Source: Dryas octopetala (taxonomy: Eukaryota; Streptophyta; Magnoliopsida; Rosales; Rosaceae). From it: a stretch of 64,000 nt of DNA. The notes below the pieces were generated by a model. That model was not told the origin of the DNA and did not search any database. It saw only the letters and a program-made list of their open reading frames with translations. Location: NCBI GenBank assembly GCA_963921425.1, contig OY992833.1, forward strand, positions 12,069,738 to 12,133,737. Direction: 5' to 3'. The position numbers and the translations under genes were made by a program. Below are positions 53,309-64,000 of this stretch, in pieces; the first letter of the stretch is position 1, and every line of letters starts with the position of its first letter.

Positions 53309-54316
53309 ATTATAGGTGTACAACGGACCGACCCGTTTAAAATGGGCCCATTTGTGCTTCATGTCGTGATCGGGTCGGCCCATTTAATAATCGGACCTGG
53401 TCGGCCCAGTCCAATTATCTTAAACCTTAAGCCTGACTCAACCAATAGCTCGGCCCATAACGATCCGAGCCGGCCCAATTATTTATTTTGAAATTTTTAA
53501 GTTTTAATAATTATTTAATAAAAATTATTAACTAAATTTTTAAAGTTGTTTAAAATTATTTGATAAAAATTATTAACTAATTTTTTAAAGTTGTTTAACA
53601 TTGTCTCAAAAATATTAGAGAATGATTAGTTATGCAATTGGAATATTGTCACATAAAGAAACAATTTATAAAAAATAAAAAAAAACATTAATGATAAAAT
53701 ATTGTTTAATAAAATAGTAATCAATAATGAATAACTTTGGAATAGAATATATGATGTTGTATTTAATTTTTGGGAAATTCTTGAATTTAAATAAATATTT
53801 TTATTTTGGGGTTTTTTTTTTTTAAATCAAGATCTAGAACTCATTGCACAACCCAGCCCGGTTGCAAAAAATTGGTACCAAGCCGGTGCTCTTCCTTCCG
53901 ATTTCGAAGTTGCTGGAGACGCCGATGCAGAGGGTGGTGTGCAAGAGGCGCTCCAGCACCAGCCACCGCTTGCAGACTAGCAAGCATGCATCGCGCGTAG
54001 TAGGTGGGAAGAAGAAGAGGTGGTGGGACCTGCACAAGGAAGAAGAAGAAGAGAAAAGAGGTTGGGACTGGGGTGATTTAGAGGTCGACAATGGGTCGGG
54101 CCGGGCTAGCCCGACCCAAATTTTTCTGGTTCGGGCCGGACTCGGGCTTAAATTATAGGAGCCCAATAGGGCTTTCGAGCGGGGCCGGGTTGGGCTTGGG
54201 CTTTAATACACAAGCCTAAGGCCCGCCCATCGAGCTTTGGCTTGCGGGCTTGGAGGGCCAGGTCGGGCTAGGCCCGAACGGACGGCCCAGAACGGACGGC
54301 CCAGGTCGAGCATCTA
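53309..54316. mobile_element. GC-rich hAT-like repeat blocks around a gene fragment
   Basis: Two blocks (53309-53475 and 54080-54316) are packed with CGGCCC/GGGCCG words, the dense subterminal repeats known from plant hAT elements (the left tip resembles GGTGTACAACGGACCGACCC). The right block also has weak inverted tips of its own (TAGAGGTCGAC and, complemented, TAGATGCTCGACC). Between them lie AT-rich DNA and an F-box gene fragment. No target duplication found, so the limits and class are uncertain. Confidence 0.45.
53909..54005 (-). pseudogene. F-box/LRR gene fragment (FBL4-like F-box)
   Basis: The minus strand reads TTRDACLLVCKRWLVLERL and LHTTLCIGVSSN, matching the end of the F-box and following segment of plant FBL4-type F-box/LRR proteins (SRDACSLVCRRWLTLERLSR in the family). 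F-box proteins are substrate adaptors of SCF ubiquitin ligases. Only about 32 residues are recognisable, with no LRRs and no start, so it is a fragment, possibly carried by the surrounding hAT-like element. Confidence 0.6.
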
Positions 54317-54370
54317 CAAAGCCCACTCTACACTCTAGGAGGGGAAATACCCTTCAAATCGGGGGAGAAT

Positions 54371-54485
54371 TTTATTATGAATTAAAAGAATTTTCTTATA
54401 AATTAAAAAGACTTTATTATTAATTAGAAAAATTCTTATAAATTAAAGGACTTTATTATGAATTAAAAGCATGTTCTTATAAATT
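54371..54485. repeat. Short AT-rich tandem repeat, ~40-bp unit, three copies
   Basis: Units start with TTTATTATGAATTAAAAG or a variant and contain TTCTTATAAATT. Units are 36-42 bp and diverged. Confidence 0.8.
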
Positions 54486-54499
54486 TTAAAACAGTTGTT

Positions 54500-56170
54500 A
54501 GTTTCTAGGATTTGTTATATTGGCTATTTTCCTTGTCAAAACAATTGTATTTATTTTTATTTAATCACTCACAAGCTCTAGGCTAGATTAAGGACAAGTT
54601 CAGCTGTATTGAAGAAGTCAAGAATGAACAAAGACTCAAGGTATACTGCACTTCATTCATTTCATGAAAATAACAGTTTTTTGTCTATTTGACTAGTCAT
54701 TCACTGAACATAAAGAACAATGTTTTTCACGTACAGTGGTTGATACTTAAGTCACAGTCACTACAGTGGGGCCATTTCGGGTTTGACTTTTAAAGCCCAT
54801 TTCATTGAAAGCCCATGTTCTGTTTTTTACTAAACATGCATGTACATTGCACATGGCTTGGTTCCCCTACTGTATCAATCAGATCTGATTGCTTCTTTGT
54901 CATTCACGCCACACACCTACACACATCAGCACTATTCATCATCTTCCCCATTTCTGATTTTTGCAAAATAAAGCAAAATTCCTTTTTACAGCTCCTCATT
55001 CCTATCCTTAGTAATACTAGGATACCCCTCTAGGACAAAGAGAATATGCCCCTTATTCGTCTCTTGTGGACATCCATTGATTGGCTTCCACGTGGCTCGG
55101 GCAAACACGGAAATGGTGTGTGTGTGTGTACGGGTATATGAGGTACTCTGTTCAGATCTTTTGGGTGTGTCTATGAGCATTTTCAGTGGGTATTTTCGTG
55201 GTTTTATGCCTGGGTATTTTCAGGGGTGAGTGCTCATCTTTATCAATTCAGAAATGTTCTTTTAATTCTGAAAAATCAAAAAGATTTTTTGAACTTGTTT
55301 GTTTCATCTAAAATTCTAAATGGGTTTGAGTGTTTAAATCTTTTCATATATTCTTCAAACACATTCATTTTAGATTTTAGTTGAAGGATTCAATATCAAC
55401 CTTTTCATGCCTCTAGCTTGAGAAGGTTGATCTTTTTTAAGAATCCAACATTGGCATATCATGTGCATACATTGATGAATCTACTGGGCTTGGTGTGAAT
55501 TGGTGCCATGGGTTGATGAGCTTAGAGTTGGAGCTGCCTTCTTCATGAATGACCGATTGCCTTGCTTATGGAAGTTGCACAAAGGGGTAAGAAAGCTGCC
55601 ACTTAGTCTAGGACTTAGTGATTGAGCTTGTGTTCTGTGTGCTCCCTTTGTATTGAACTTCTTCTTTAGTGGATTGCTTGGTCAGCTGGAAAGACCCCCA
55701 GTTTTTAACCGTTAGTGGTTTTCTGGGTGAACAATCGTGTGGCTTGTTTGTGACTTGTTTCCTATGTGTTGCTGATTATTGATTCGAAAATATCTTCACA
55801 AGATCACACACCTCACTTTAGCATGTTAGCTTAGACCATGAATGTTAAATGAATATTTGTTAAATCTGTCCACACACCACTTTAGTTGTTGATAGCACTG
55901 GGATGCCTACATTGATGGATCCTTTGAGTGCATAGGGTGTCACTCAATTCCCTGGTGTGTTCTGACTTGTGGTATTCACTGGAGTTGATTTGATTTTACA
56001 AGTAAATCTGGAGGTTCAGATTTTAGTTACTGCATCGTCTGAGTTGTGTCTGTTTGACTAGTTCATGAATGATCATATAAAATTAAAATTGGGGTCCGAT
56101 CACTGAAAGTGAATTTAATCAAGTTAATTGAGTGAATAGATCACCTAAATTAAACTTTCAACAGTCCCGG
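54500..56170. other. Unassigned stretch, possibly LTR-derived
   Basis: No gene recognised. It has a (TG)n run at about 55116-55128, an AATAAA-like signal near 54967 and a 3' part (about 55650-55780) whose style resembles plant copia LTR ends. No paired repeat or target duplication is visible in the window, so I leave it unassigned. Confidence 0.25.
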
Positions 56171-57053
56171 TGTCCATCTAAAAATTATTTTTCTAAATGA
56201 CTCAAGCCTAATTATCTCTACAAAAAATGAACACATTAAGCCTCCACTTTGGATAAAAAAAAAAAAAAGGAGAGAAATATCTAATAAAAATATAACAAAT
56301 CCAACACAATACAAACATAGCACTAACATATATAAATACAAATATCAATTCCTTGGACTCAGATATATAAAATAAAGAAGAAAAATAAGAAGATACATAT
56401 CGCTCAGGTCAAGAAAAATGTATAATTACCAACCTTCTTTTGAGGTACGTATATATAATTACCAACCTTCTTTTGAGGTATTATACCAATGATTTCATTA
56501 CCTCTTACTCAGGTAGAAAAATGTTGAAAAAAAACAAGAACCACAATCATGGAGGGCTTGGTGTTGAAAAAAAAATCGAAGAAAAAGATGAGAGAAAGAA
56601 GAAGAAGATCGAAGATTGATGATGAAGAAGATAGAAGATGAAGAAAAATCAAATAAGAAGAAAATAAAAAAAGAAAAAGAAGATCGAAGAAACCACAAAC
56701 ACAACTACAGCAAAATAACACATTACTTATATGTAAGTAATGATTAAAGGAAACTTGAAAAACACTACAAAAAATGCCGTGTTGAATTTTTGAAATTGTT
56801 AACCTAAAGAACATGTGAGGATAGAAGCTTAATGATATTTAGAAAACGTAAATGACGTTTCTTCTTAATCTTTGAATGTTGGTCGTAATACACTAATTTG
56901 GACAAAAAAAACACCTATTTTGAAATTTGAAAACAAAATAAAAAAGGATATACTTAATTTACAAAGTCAAACATAAATGAGAATTAATTACCAAAAAAAT
57001 AACAACAAAACCTTTAAATATGACATTAATACACATTAATTTGGAAAGGAAAA
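56171..57053. other. AT-rich intergenic DNA with purine-rich tract
   Basis: A GAAGAAGAT-type purine tract (about 56525-56700) and a 34-bp direct repeat (ATAATTACCAACCTTCTTTT at about 56422 and 56455). No gene seen. Confidence 0.5.
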
Positions 57054-57177
57054 TACTAGGGAGGCTATCTTTTTGTACCATCTTTATAATAGAGATGGGC
57101 CCCACTTGTATTGGTGGGTCTCATCTCTATTAGAGAGATAGTATACTAAATGGTATAAAAAGATGGTCTTCCTAGTA
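57054..57177. mobile_element. Small hairpin MITE
   Basis: 124 bp. TACTAGGGAGGCTATCTTTT at the left pairs with AAAAGATGGTCTTCCTAGTA at the right. The inner half also pairs (AGAGATGGGCCC..GGGTCTCATCTCT), so most of the element can fold into one hairpin. The target duplication is not clear; TA is possible. Confidence 0.7.
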
Positions 57178-57578
57178 CTACCCATTTGGAAAATGCAGAA
57201 AACTTTGAAATTTGAAAACGAAAACAAAAAATGTAAAATCTTAATATTCAACTTCATAAATTAATGGCAATTAATTACAAAAAAGTTTCATGATAATACC
57301 TTGAAATAAGATATTAATTGACAAAAATAAAATTAACCTTTTTTAAACTCAAAGGGTAAAAGAGGAAATCACAAAATAAAATTTCTACAGAAAATGGATA
57401 ATCCTACATGGCAAATTAAAAAATGAGTGTATATCTAATTTTCCCAAAAAAAAAAAGGTAATATCAAATTGGGTCTTCCAAAATGGATGTATTTCTAATT
57501 AGCTCTTTTCGTTTTTGGCATACTGAAAAGGTCGGTTTAATTACTGAACCATGCTCAATCTTAGTTATAGGTAAAAAA
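57178..57578. other. AT-rich DNA between two hairpin MITEs
   Basis: Nothing recognisable beyond A/T tracts and a short repeated phrase (TATTTCTAATT/TATATCTAATT, near 57430 and 57488). Confidence 0.45.
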
Positions 57579-57771
57579 TTATTGTATGTGACTGTAACAC
57601 AACGTGATATGATGACGTAGTGTTACCATTTCACTTATATTATAATATGTGTACGATTTTAAGTGTATTTTGTAGGTTTTAGAACTTAATAATTGTACAC
57701 GTGTTACAATTTAAGTGAATTGGGAACACCACATTATCATACCACGTGTTGTTACGATCACACACAATAAT
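57579..57771. mobile_element. Hairpin MITE
   Basis: 193 bp. ATTATTGTATGTGACTGTAA at the left pairs with TTACGATCACACACAATAAT at the right, and pairing continues inwards (ACGTGATATGATGACGTAGT with the complementary half) almost to the centre. Long imperfect palindromes of this kind are typical MITEs and can give rise to small RNAs. Class not determined. Confidence 0.7.
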
Positions 57772-59289
57772 TTCATCAACATTTATTATCATGGATTAAT
57801 GACGTGGACTTAAAAAGACTACTAAACGGTGGGCGAGGCATTCAATCCATGCCCATATGGTGTAAATTTGGCAACTATGTCATTAAAAAATCCATGTTAG
57901 GGTTGTTACAATGACATTTAATGCTCTTCTTAATGATTTCATGACGGACATACTATTTTGTAAGTTTAGGATTTATGACGTATTATTTTGTAAGTTTAAG
58001 ATTTAGGATCGATTTAGGATTTATGTTAATTAGTATACTAATCTGAAACATTTTTTATTTGTTGTCCAATCTAAAATTCTCTATATCTTTTGTAGGTGCA
58101 TTTCTAATTGAGCTTTTCTTTTTTTCTTTTTATGTATTTCATTTTTATTTTATTATTATTTAAATTAAGCTCTCCTTATAATGCTTTTTCTCAAGCTTTC
58201 ATTTTCGTGACCAAAAAAAAAAAAAGAAAGAAAGGAGAACCCTCCCCTCATCTCATCTCATCTCATCTCATCCCACTCTCTCTCACAAAGTCACATCGTA
58301 TCAAAGTAGGTGGTTCAGAAATTCTCAGAAATAGTTGAAAATCAGTGCAGAAAAATCTATACTAGTTGAAAATGATTCTGATCATTGTTCTGGATGTCTT
58401 TGGGCTTCAATTGTAGCACTTGCCTAGATAGATCTAGATAGCTAGGTTCCATCGTATTTGGTTTTCGTTTCTTCCATCCCTGAATTGGCACCACCACTGT
58501 ATAGTAGCTAGAATGTGGCACTCTGTTGAACACTTGAAGTAGAAAGCCTTAATGCACATATATAGCTAGGCAAATGCTCGGAATAAATCACAACTTTCAG
58601 AATTCAGATAGAAAACTGCTCAAAATATTTCAAAAGTGTCGAGTGGGAAAATTGGAACTCTAAGAATTTACAAATAGATTGCAACTCCAATCCAATATTT
58701 CTCTATTTTAATTTCAAATTTCTGGAATTCAGATTTAATTTTGTCATGCCAAAGTCAGAAATTTTCTGTTGGAATTCAACTGAAATAGGAATTGAATTTT
58801 CAATCCAACTTGCACCCTTATGGCCATGAAGTGAGTGAAGCTTTGAACTAGTTATATCCTTTTCTTTTCAGCCTCAACTCGCTTAAGAGAAGTTCTACTT
58901 CTACCCCTTTCTGAAAGCCAGAAATTCTGCCATCTGAGATTTCCTGACAATGATCATATAAAAATCACATGAACTATTTAATCAAATTTCCAGCAGATTT
59001 TCTAATGATTGTGTAAACCAATTGCAGCAAAGCTTTGTCAGAGAAGAATGCAAGCCTTAGACTGATGGACATTAACCTTAACATAATCCTGTTATGGTGG
59101 TGACCTGTGATGTGATGTGGCCCAGTACTAGAGCACAGAGTCAAGCACAAGAATACCTGATCAAGATCAAAAGTAGCTGATGGATTTCGCATGCATTTTA
59201 CAAAGTAAGCCTCATTCCTCTCCATGAAGACTGACCACCAAGTAAAGGCTATGCTCACTGCACTCTCGTTCCTTGATCATTAGGGAACT
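57772..59289. other. Intergenic DNA
   Basis: AT-rich. A short direct repeat TATTTTGTAAGTTTA lies near 57952 and 57985, and a pentamer repeat (CTCAT)n near 58250-58272. No gene that I recognise. Confidence 0.45.
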
Positions 59290-59545
59290 TTAGAAGCCAC
59301 CAACACATCCAAAAGCTAGTCTGCAAACCTTGACATGGCTGCTGCTTTGTGTCCTTTATGAATGAGGCTAGACCCCAGCCAAATAAGCTCATTCCACTCA
59401 CACAACAGTAAAACATGCTCTTGTGTTTCAGGTACAAGGGGAATAATGGAGATGCAGTGATCTGTCTTTTGTAGAGATTCAAACTGATAGGCAAGGGATT
59501 GTTGCATGCTCTGTGAAGAAAACACTTATTTTAGGCAGAATCTGA
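59290..59545 (-). other. Exon-like open frame, family unknown
   Basis: On the minus strand an acceptor (TTCTTCACAG, about 59519) opens a frame reading SMQQSLAYQFESLQ, then EHVLLLCEWNELIWLG, SSLIHKGHKAAAMSRFAD. It closes at a stop, after which the same frame goes on LLDVLVASKVP before a second stop. It looks more protein-like than random sequence, but I recognise no family. It could be part of an unannotated gene downstream of the FAR1-related gene or a decayed exon. Confidence 0.25.
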
Positions 59546-60080
59546 AGTCCGTATTCTTATTTAGTTTTGATCAAATAACTAAAAGAATAAAAATAGATAG
59601 GTGAGATTTGGCTTGAATCTTAATGTATCCAGCAACTGCATACATTCTGATATTGAAGTGACATATAACAATTGAATTAGAATGTTTAAGGTGGACAGTT
59701 AATCAATCTGAATCCAAGAAATTTTTTTTTCAACATATATAATTTCCAAGTAAAATAAATGTGCACACAGACAATACACGAATATTAATAAGTTAGTAGT
59801 ATAATCATCAGAATCAGATCAACCTAGAAAAACGATAATTTCTCTTTCTTTTATATTGTAATCCATATTATAACAGCATTTGTATTCCAACTGATATTCA
59901 GTTTCTCTTCCTCTGCCAATTGAAGATGAAATCTTCATTCAAAAGTCCTTTGAAAATTAGAAAGAAGTGCTACCAAAAATCTATTCCAAACATTTAAAGA
60001 GTGAAGTACAGATTCCTTGAAATAGTTCATTGAAGCACATCCTCTCTCTCTCTCTCTCCCCCTATATATACATCTATTGC

Positions 60081-60211
<131 letters not shown>

Positions 60212-60402
60212 TGCAGTTGAAACATAAGCTTGGCCGAAGAAAGCAAGAAACTATCCAAGGACAAGCTTTTTAAAGTTTAGCCAGCCCCGGAGGCAGAAAT
60301 ATCTGTCTCAATTAAATCCAAAGTTCCAGGAAAAGCAAAAATTCACTGAGAGAAATGAACAACATCAAACACAAACAGAGACAGATCAAAATGACACTCA
60401 CT

Positions 60403-61904
60403 CTAGTCGGAGTATGAACTGTCTTGCTCTTCAGATTCAAGTTCTCTCATATTGTTAGTTACCACTTCAACTTTCAATGATAACCTCTGAGTATGTTCCT
60501 CAATATATTTCAATACAATCTGCAGCTGCTCTTGATAAGCTGCAGACTTCTTTTTCTCCCGATGTAGCTCCGTGGACAGTTCCCGGATTTTCAAATCTTT
60601 CTCATCCTGGAAACAGAGAACTAATATCAGACACTGTTGGAATACAAGCTCATACAGGAATGTGTACATATAAGCTTATGTAAAATATAATAAATTTTAA
60701 ATTATATTTACTAAAGAATGCAGGATGACACAAATGTTTTCAACAAGCAGCTGCATGACAAGATAATTATTGAGGGTTTAGATCATAACTTGACTGGTCT
60801 TAGGGTCCTGCCTAGCAAATTTTCTACTTGATCTGACCTGGGAATCATAGCCACCTAACTTATGGAGCAAAAAAAAAAAAGAAGGAATATTTGTCCAACC
60901 AGAACTGCTTTTGTCAAAGGACCTGCATGCCTTTGTAACAGCAAGTACATAGCAGCTACCAGTTTTGCATCAAAGTTTTTCCTTTTCTTCAAGATACGTA
61001 GAACAGACTCAAAGTGGTCATCTACAAACACAGAGTTTGAATATAAAATATAAAATATTAAAAAAGAAATCATTGGACCCATCAAAAAAATCAATCTCCA
61101 ACTACAAGTCACATTATGCCTCATCATCTCTTACAAATCAGAATATTACAAATTTATTCAAGCAAATTGCACTGAATGCACATTTTGACTTTTTGCAATG
61201 AATACAATTATTAATTATTCAAATCTAGTTGTTGGCTCCAATCCATACAACTCTATTCTCATGCTATTTAAATAGGAATCTAACTAGTTTTCAAAAAAAC
61301 TTGGAAAATGAGATTAAAAATTCCACAAGTTCATTTATATACAATCACAAACACCAACACACCAACATACCTCACAGAATGCAATCCTATGTGATCGTCG
61401 AGGTGGCATTTTGCTAGGATTCAATTCATGATTATGTTCTTTTACAAAACCATATATAACCCACTTCCCTCCATCCTTTGCTGCTATCCTTAACATTGCA
61501 TTGCATCCCTCTCTGGTGGCCGGCCTTGATGAAAGAACTCTGTTTTGTCTGCTTGCATATTTTTCTGCTCGAAAACCTTCTTTTGAGCAAACAAACTCCC
61601 GACCAATTATTGAGTTATCTTTTAGTGAACGACGTGTACGGTTATTCCGTATTGTAAAACCCATATGCCTACCATACATCTCATAAAATTCTCTAGCATC
61701 TTCTGCTGATTCAAATTCCATGCCGATAACCGGTTCCAAAGTCAAAGGAAAATCTTGACTAGATGTTTGGATCAAATTATCATTTGCACTAGGAGTATAT
61801 GACAGCTCTTCATCAGCTGTTTCATGACTGGTAAAAGTTTCTTCTAGCCAACGCCTATAGTTTCTATCGGGACTAAATCCTTGTCCTGAGGTGCTTGCCA
61901 TCAT
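60403..61904 (-). CDS. Short FAR1-related protein (FAR1 DNA-binding domain plus coiled coil)
   Basis: Belongs to the FHY3/FAR1/FRS family, nuclear factors derived from MULE transposases. This short form keeps only the DNA-binding part. Exons 61904-61371 and 60606-60403 join GAG|GATGAG in phase to give 245 aa. It opens MMASTSGQGFSPDRNYRRWL. The FAR1 domain is about 58-165 (EPVIGMEFESAEDAREFYEM, GFTIRNNRTRRS, REFVCSKEGFR, TREGCNAML, EHNHEL), holding the C2H2-type (WRKY-GCM1-like) zinc ligands. The C-terminus (about 179-230, DEKDLKIRELSTELHREKKK onward) is a coiled coil with an acidic end ELESEEQDSSYSD. It lacks the transposase core and SWIM finger of full-length FRS proteins, as in known short family members. 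An acceptor four bases upstream of the ATG shows a 5' UTR intron. Confidence 0.9.
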
Positions 61905-63009
61905 GGACCTGCCAGAAACTGGGATAAGTTATTGTATCGAACAAAACCATAGCATTAAAGCCCAAAGCGTGGATGAAGCACAAGCAATGGCAGCAACTAA
62001 ATTGTTCTCATCACTCCAGGATCCAATTTATTCAAAAGGTCAAATAGGCAAGTAATAGTGTGCATCGTCACCAATGAGCCTTAGCTTACAATTAGGCAAA
62101 ACAGGGACAGTATGAAACCAATCACATGGCAAGTTTAGAATTTGTTTTGAGCATGCACAACAAGATGATTTCAAATTTGCCCGCACTATGCACGTTATCA
62201 ATCGTGATACCCACATAACACCAAAGCATCCACCTTTACTGACTACAACAAAATGAGAAGGATAGAATGCCATTTTGTTAAAAAACTTATTGCCAACTAC
62301 ATAGCTCAATGGTTCTTTACTCTGTTTTTTTCACTCTATATGGCTCACACGTACACTCTTCTAAAACATAAATGAGAACCCATCTCTAAAATGATACAAA
62401 GGCGCATCGCTTGGGTGTTCCCCTTTTAAATACATTAGCTCAGTACCAAACCTGACACTTGAATCCATGTCCACAGGTTCCCAAATGTTGACAGAAAGGT
62501 GGCTATAAAAATTGTGGAAATATACCGCTCAAAGATAATCTTGGGAGGTACCTAGGAGTTTTCCTCATTCATTCTAAAATCACAAAGGATGCATACAAAG
62601 AGTTGCATCAAAAGATCCAGCAGAGGCTTGCCTCATGGAAGAGTAAGCTCCTTTCTTAGGCTTGCAGGTTAACCTTGATCAAGTCTGTATCTACTTGCAT
62701 CCCCAGATATACAATGCAGATTGTGAAAAATGCTCGTTAAGGTTGGGCTTCACCTTGTGACTCTACTGACAGTCTCAGTTACCAAAGGCATTGACAGGTA
62801 CCACCCAGACTTGCCCACTTAACTAGGAGTCAAATTTTTCAAGGAAAGTAACTCACAATAGGCATTGAGTCATTAAATCAGTAATAAATCCACATAATTC
62901 AGACTTTAAGGTTCAACCTCTATGATACAATAGGATTCTGAAAACAACAACACATATTAAAAATTGAAGTCATAGCTAAACTGTGCAAAATTCTTAGCTG
63001 TGAATGCCT

Positions 63010-63059
<50 letters not shown>

Positions 63060-63260
63060 TGAGAAATAGCTGAAATAGAAAGCCCAAAGCCAAACCCTAG
63101 GGCTAGGAATCTTTGGGTTGTAGAGTCTGCGATTGAACTGATCAGTGAAGCAGGTTTCGCTATCATTGGAGGCCCTCCCCTGTAAAAAGCGTTTCGTTTC
63201 GGGAAATGCATCACCACAGTGATCTATGTACCCAAGTAACCCAGCACAGTCGTCAGTTCA
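61905..63260. other. FAR1-related gene 5' region with UTR intron
   Basis: A likely 5' UTR exon lies at about 63060-63250 on the minus strand (short upstream frame, then CTCAG|GTTTCT donor), followed by a (GA)n run (63012-63055) and an intron reaching 61909. The intron carries a LINE fragment (listed separately). No other gene seen. Confidence 0.5.
62537..62735 (+). mobile_element. LINE (L1-type) ORF2 fragment
   Basis: Reads NLGRYLGVFLIHSKITKDAY, KELHQKIQQRLASWKSKLLS, stop, ACRLTLIKSVSTCIPRYTMQ. That is the well-known region downstream of the reverse transcriptase in plant L1 LINEs. It is about 65 residues, one in-frame stop, no visible ends, and runs antisense to the FAR1-related gene inside its probable 5' UTR intron. 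Confidence 0.75.
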
Positions 63261-64000
63261 CCAACAAAATTGTAATGCCACGTGTAGAAATGAACGGGGT
63301 AACTTGTTTACGCATCAGTGTTCTTCGATAATCCATACACCGACACACCGTCAAACAAGTTCAAAGTCAATTACTGCTTAGGGTAAAATAGCATTTATTC
63401 TTTAAAAAGAAAAAGAAAAAAAAAAAAGAATTTCATTTTGGTTTCCATTAAAATTTTTTAATCCTTTTCTAAAATTTTCATAATTTTGATCCTCGAGTAC
63501 TCGAGCTCTCTTGGTGTTGGTACCAGGAAATCAGACGCCACGTCTCACCCCGATAACAAGGACTGATGGACCTAAATCGACAAATGACTTCTCAACCGAA
63601 GTAATGAAGCTTGCCAAAAGAGAATCTCACCTGATCAAAGAAAGGACAACAGCTGTAAAGGTACCCTACACGTGGTGCACATCAAGGAAAGGGCTCACTG
63701 AAACCCTAGCCAAAAGAGACTATAAATACAATACTACAAAGGGAATGAAGGCATCACGAACAACCCCAAAAGAATATAAACCCCAAAGCGGCGGCCCTAC
63801 AAAATCTGAAGATTCAAGAACCCTAATTTGTCATATTTTTCACCAACTTTCTGCTTTCTGCAACTTGTTTAGATAGTTTTTAGCTTATAAATGAAACCAC
63901 TTTGTATTTATTTCTAGTTTATTGTCTTGTCTAGTTACTCCAAAGTTACTATTTCTATATAAGTTATTTTATGAATCTTTGAGAGACTTTCTACACTTTA
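63261..64000. other. Promoter-like region at window end, possible LTR
   Basis: From about 63480 the base composition changes to less AT-rich, with CACGTGG, a clear TATAAATA box at 63721 and later AATAAA-like words, the layout of a plant LTR. No gag or pol part or second LTR is in the window, so this could equally be the start of an ordinary gene running to the right. The frame 63511-63876 is open but matches nothing I know. Confidence 0.25.

Noticed and set aside
63511-63876. Protein gene at the right edge
   Set aside because: The open frame overlaps a TATA box and leader-like sequence and matches no family I know; better read as promoter or LTR DNA.

Overview
This is nuclear DNA from a flowering plant, almost certainly a eudicot. 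Its genes are split by GT-AG introns, it is AT-rich, and it is full of plant transposons. The gene families are plant-typical: a malectin/LRR receptor kinase, a Cf-like receptor protein, a FAR1-related factor and a MULE transposase. I cannot name the species from the sequence alone. All exon coordinates were read by eye from splice signals and reading phase.

Left part (1-18,700). The 3' half of a type 2 methionine aminopeptidase gene enters from the left edge; its last intron is swollen by a 237-bp tandem repeat. It is followed by two head-to-tail copies of a ~4.4-4.9 kb block (4389-8800 and 8801-13667). Each copy carries a broken Ty1-copia fossil with its 3' LTR. The second copy also carries the last exon of a complete 12-exon malectin-like/LRR receptor kinase on the minus strand (12895-18506, 905 aa). 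The first copy has lost that exon. The duplication endpoint lies inside a MITE in the kinase's last intron.

Centre (18,700-34,400). A complete MND1 meiotic recombination gene (10 exons, 218 aa) has an E2F-type site close to its TATA box. Downstream are a MITE with a perfect 9-bp target duplication and a short minus-strand LINE with an 18-bp target duplication. Then comes a 5.3-kb Mutator-like element (26289-31591) with ~498-bp, almost identical terminal inverted repeats, a 9-bp target duplication and an uninterrupted transposase reading frame. A decayed GRF-zinc-finger gene points inward from its other end. Two decayed host-gene copies follow: a DIM1 rRNA dimethylase pseudogene and a MED15 fragment.

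Right-centre (34,500-52,700). This is a tandem array built from an SF1 (UPF1/SEN1-like) helicase gene and its flanks. The first unit keeps only 3' flank and ends in a 200-N gap. An intact LRR receptor-like protein gene (36523-39492, 989 aa) sits next. The second unit has a helicase pseudogene that lost its ATP-binding loop. The third has an apparently complete helicase (45744-51771) with one internal exon duplicated out of phase. A fourth, partial flank copy follows.

Right part (52,700-64,000). This is mostly transposon-derived: a Tourist-like MITE, GC-rich hAT-like blocks around an F-box gene fragment, hairpin MITEs and a LINE fragment. One recognisable gene remains, a short FAR1-related protein on the minus strand (60403-61904, 245 aa). 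The window closes in a promoter-like stretch that may be an LTR.

The genes do not form one pathway. The window is a mosaic of a few housekeeping or meiotic genes, immune-type receptors prone to copy-number change, and mobile DNA.
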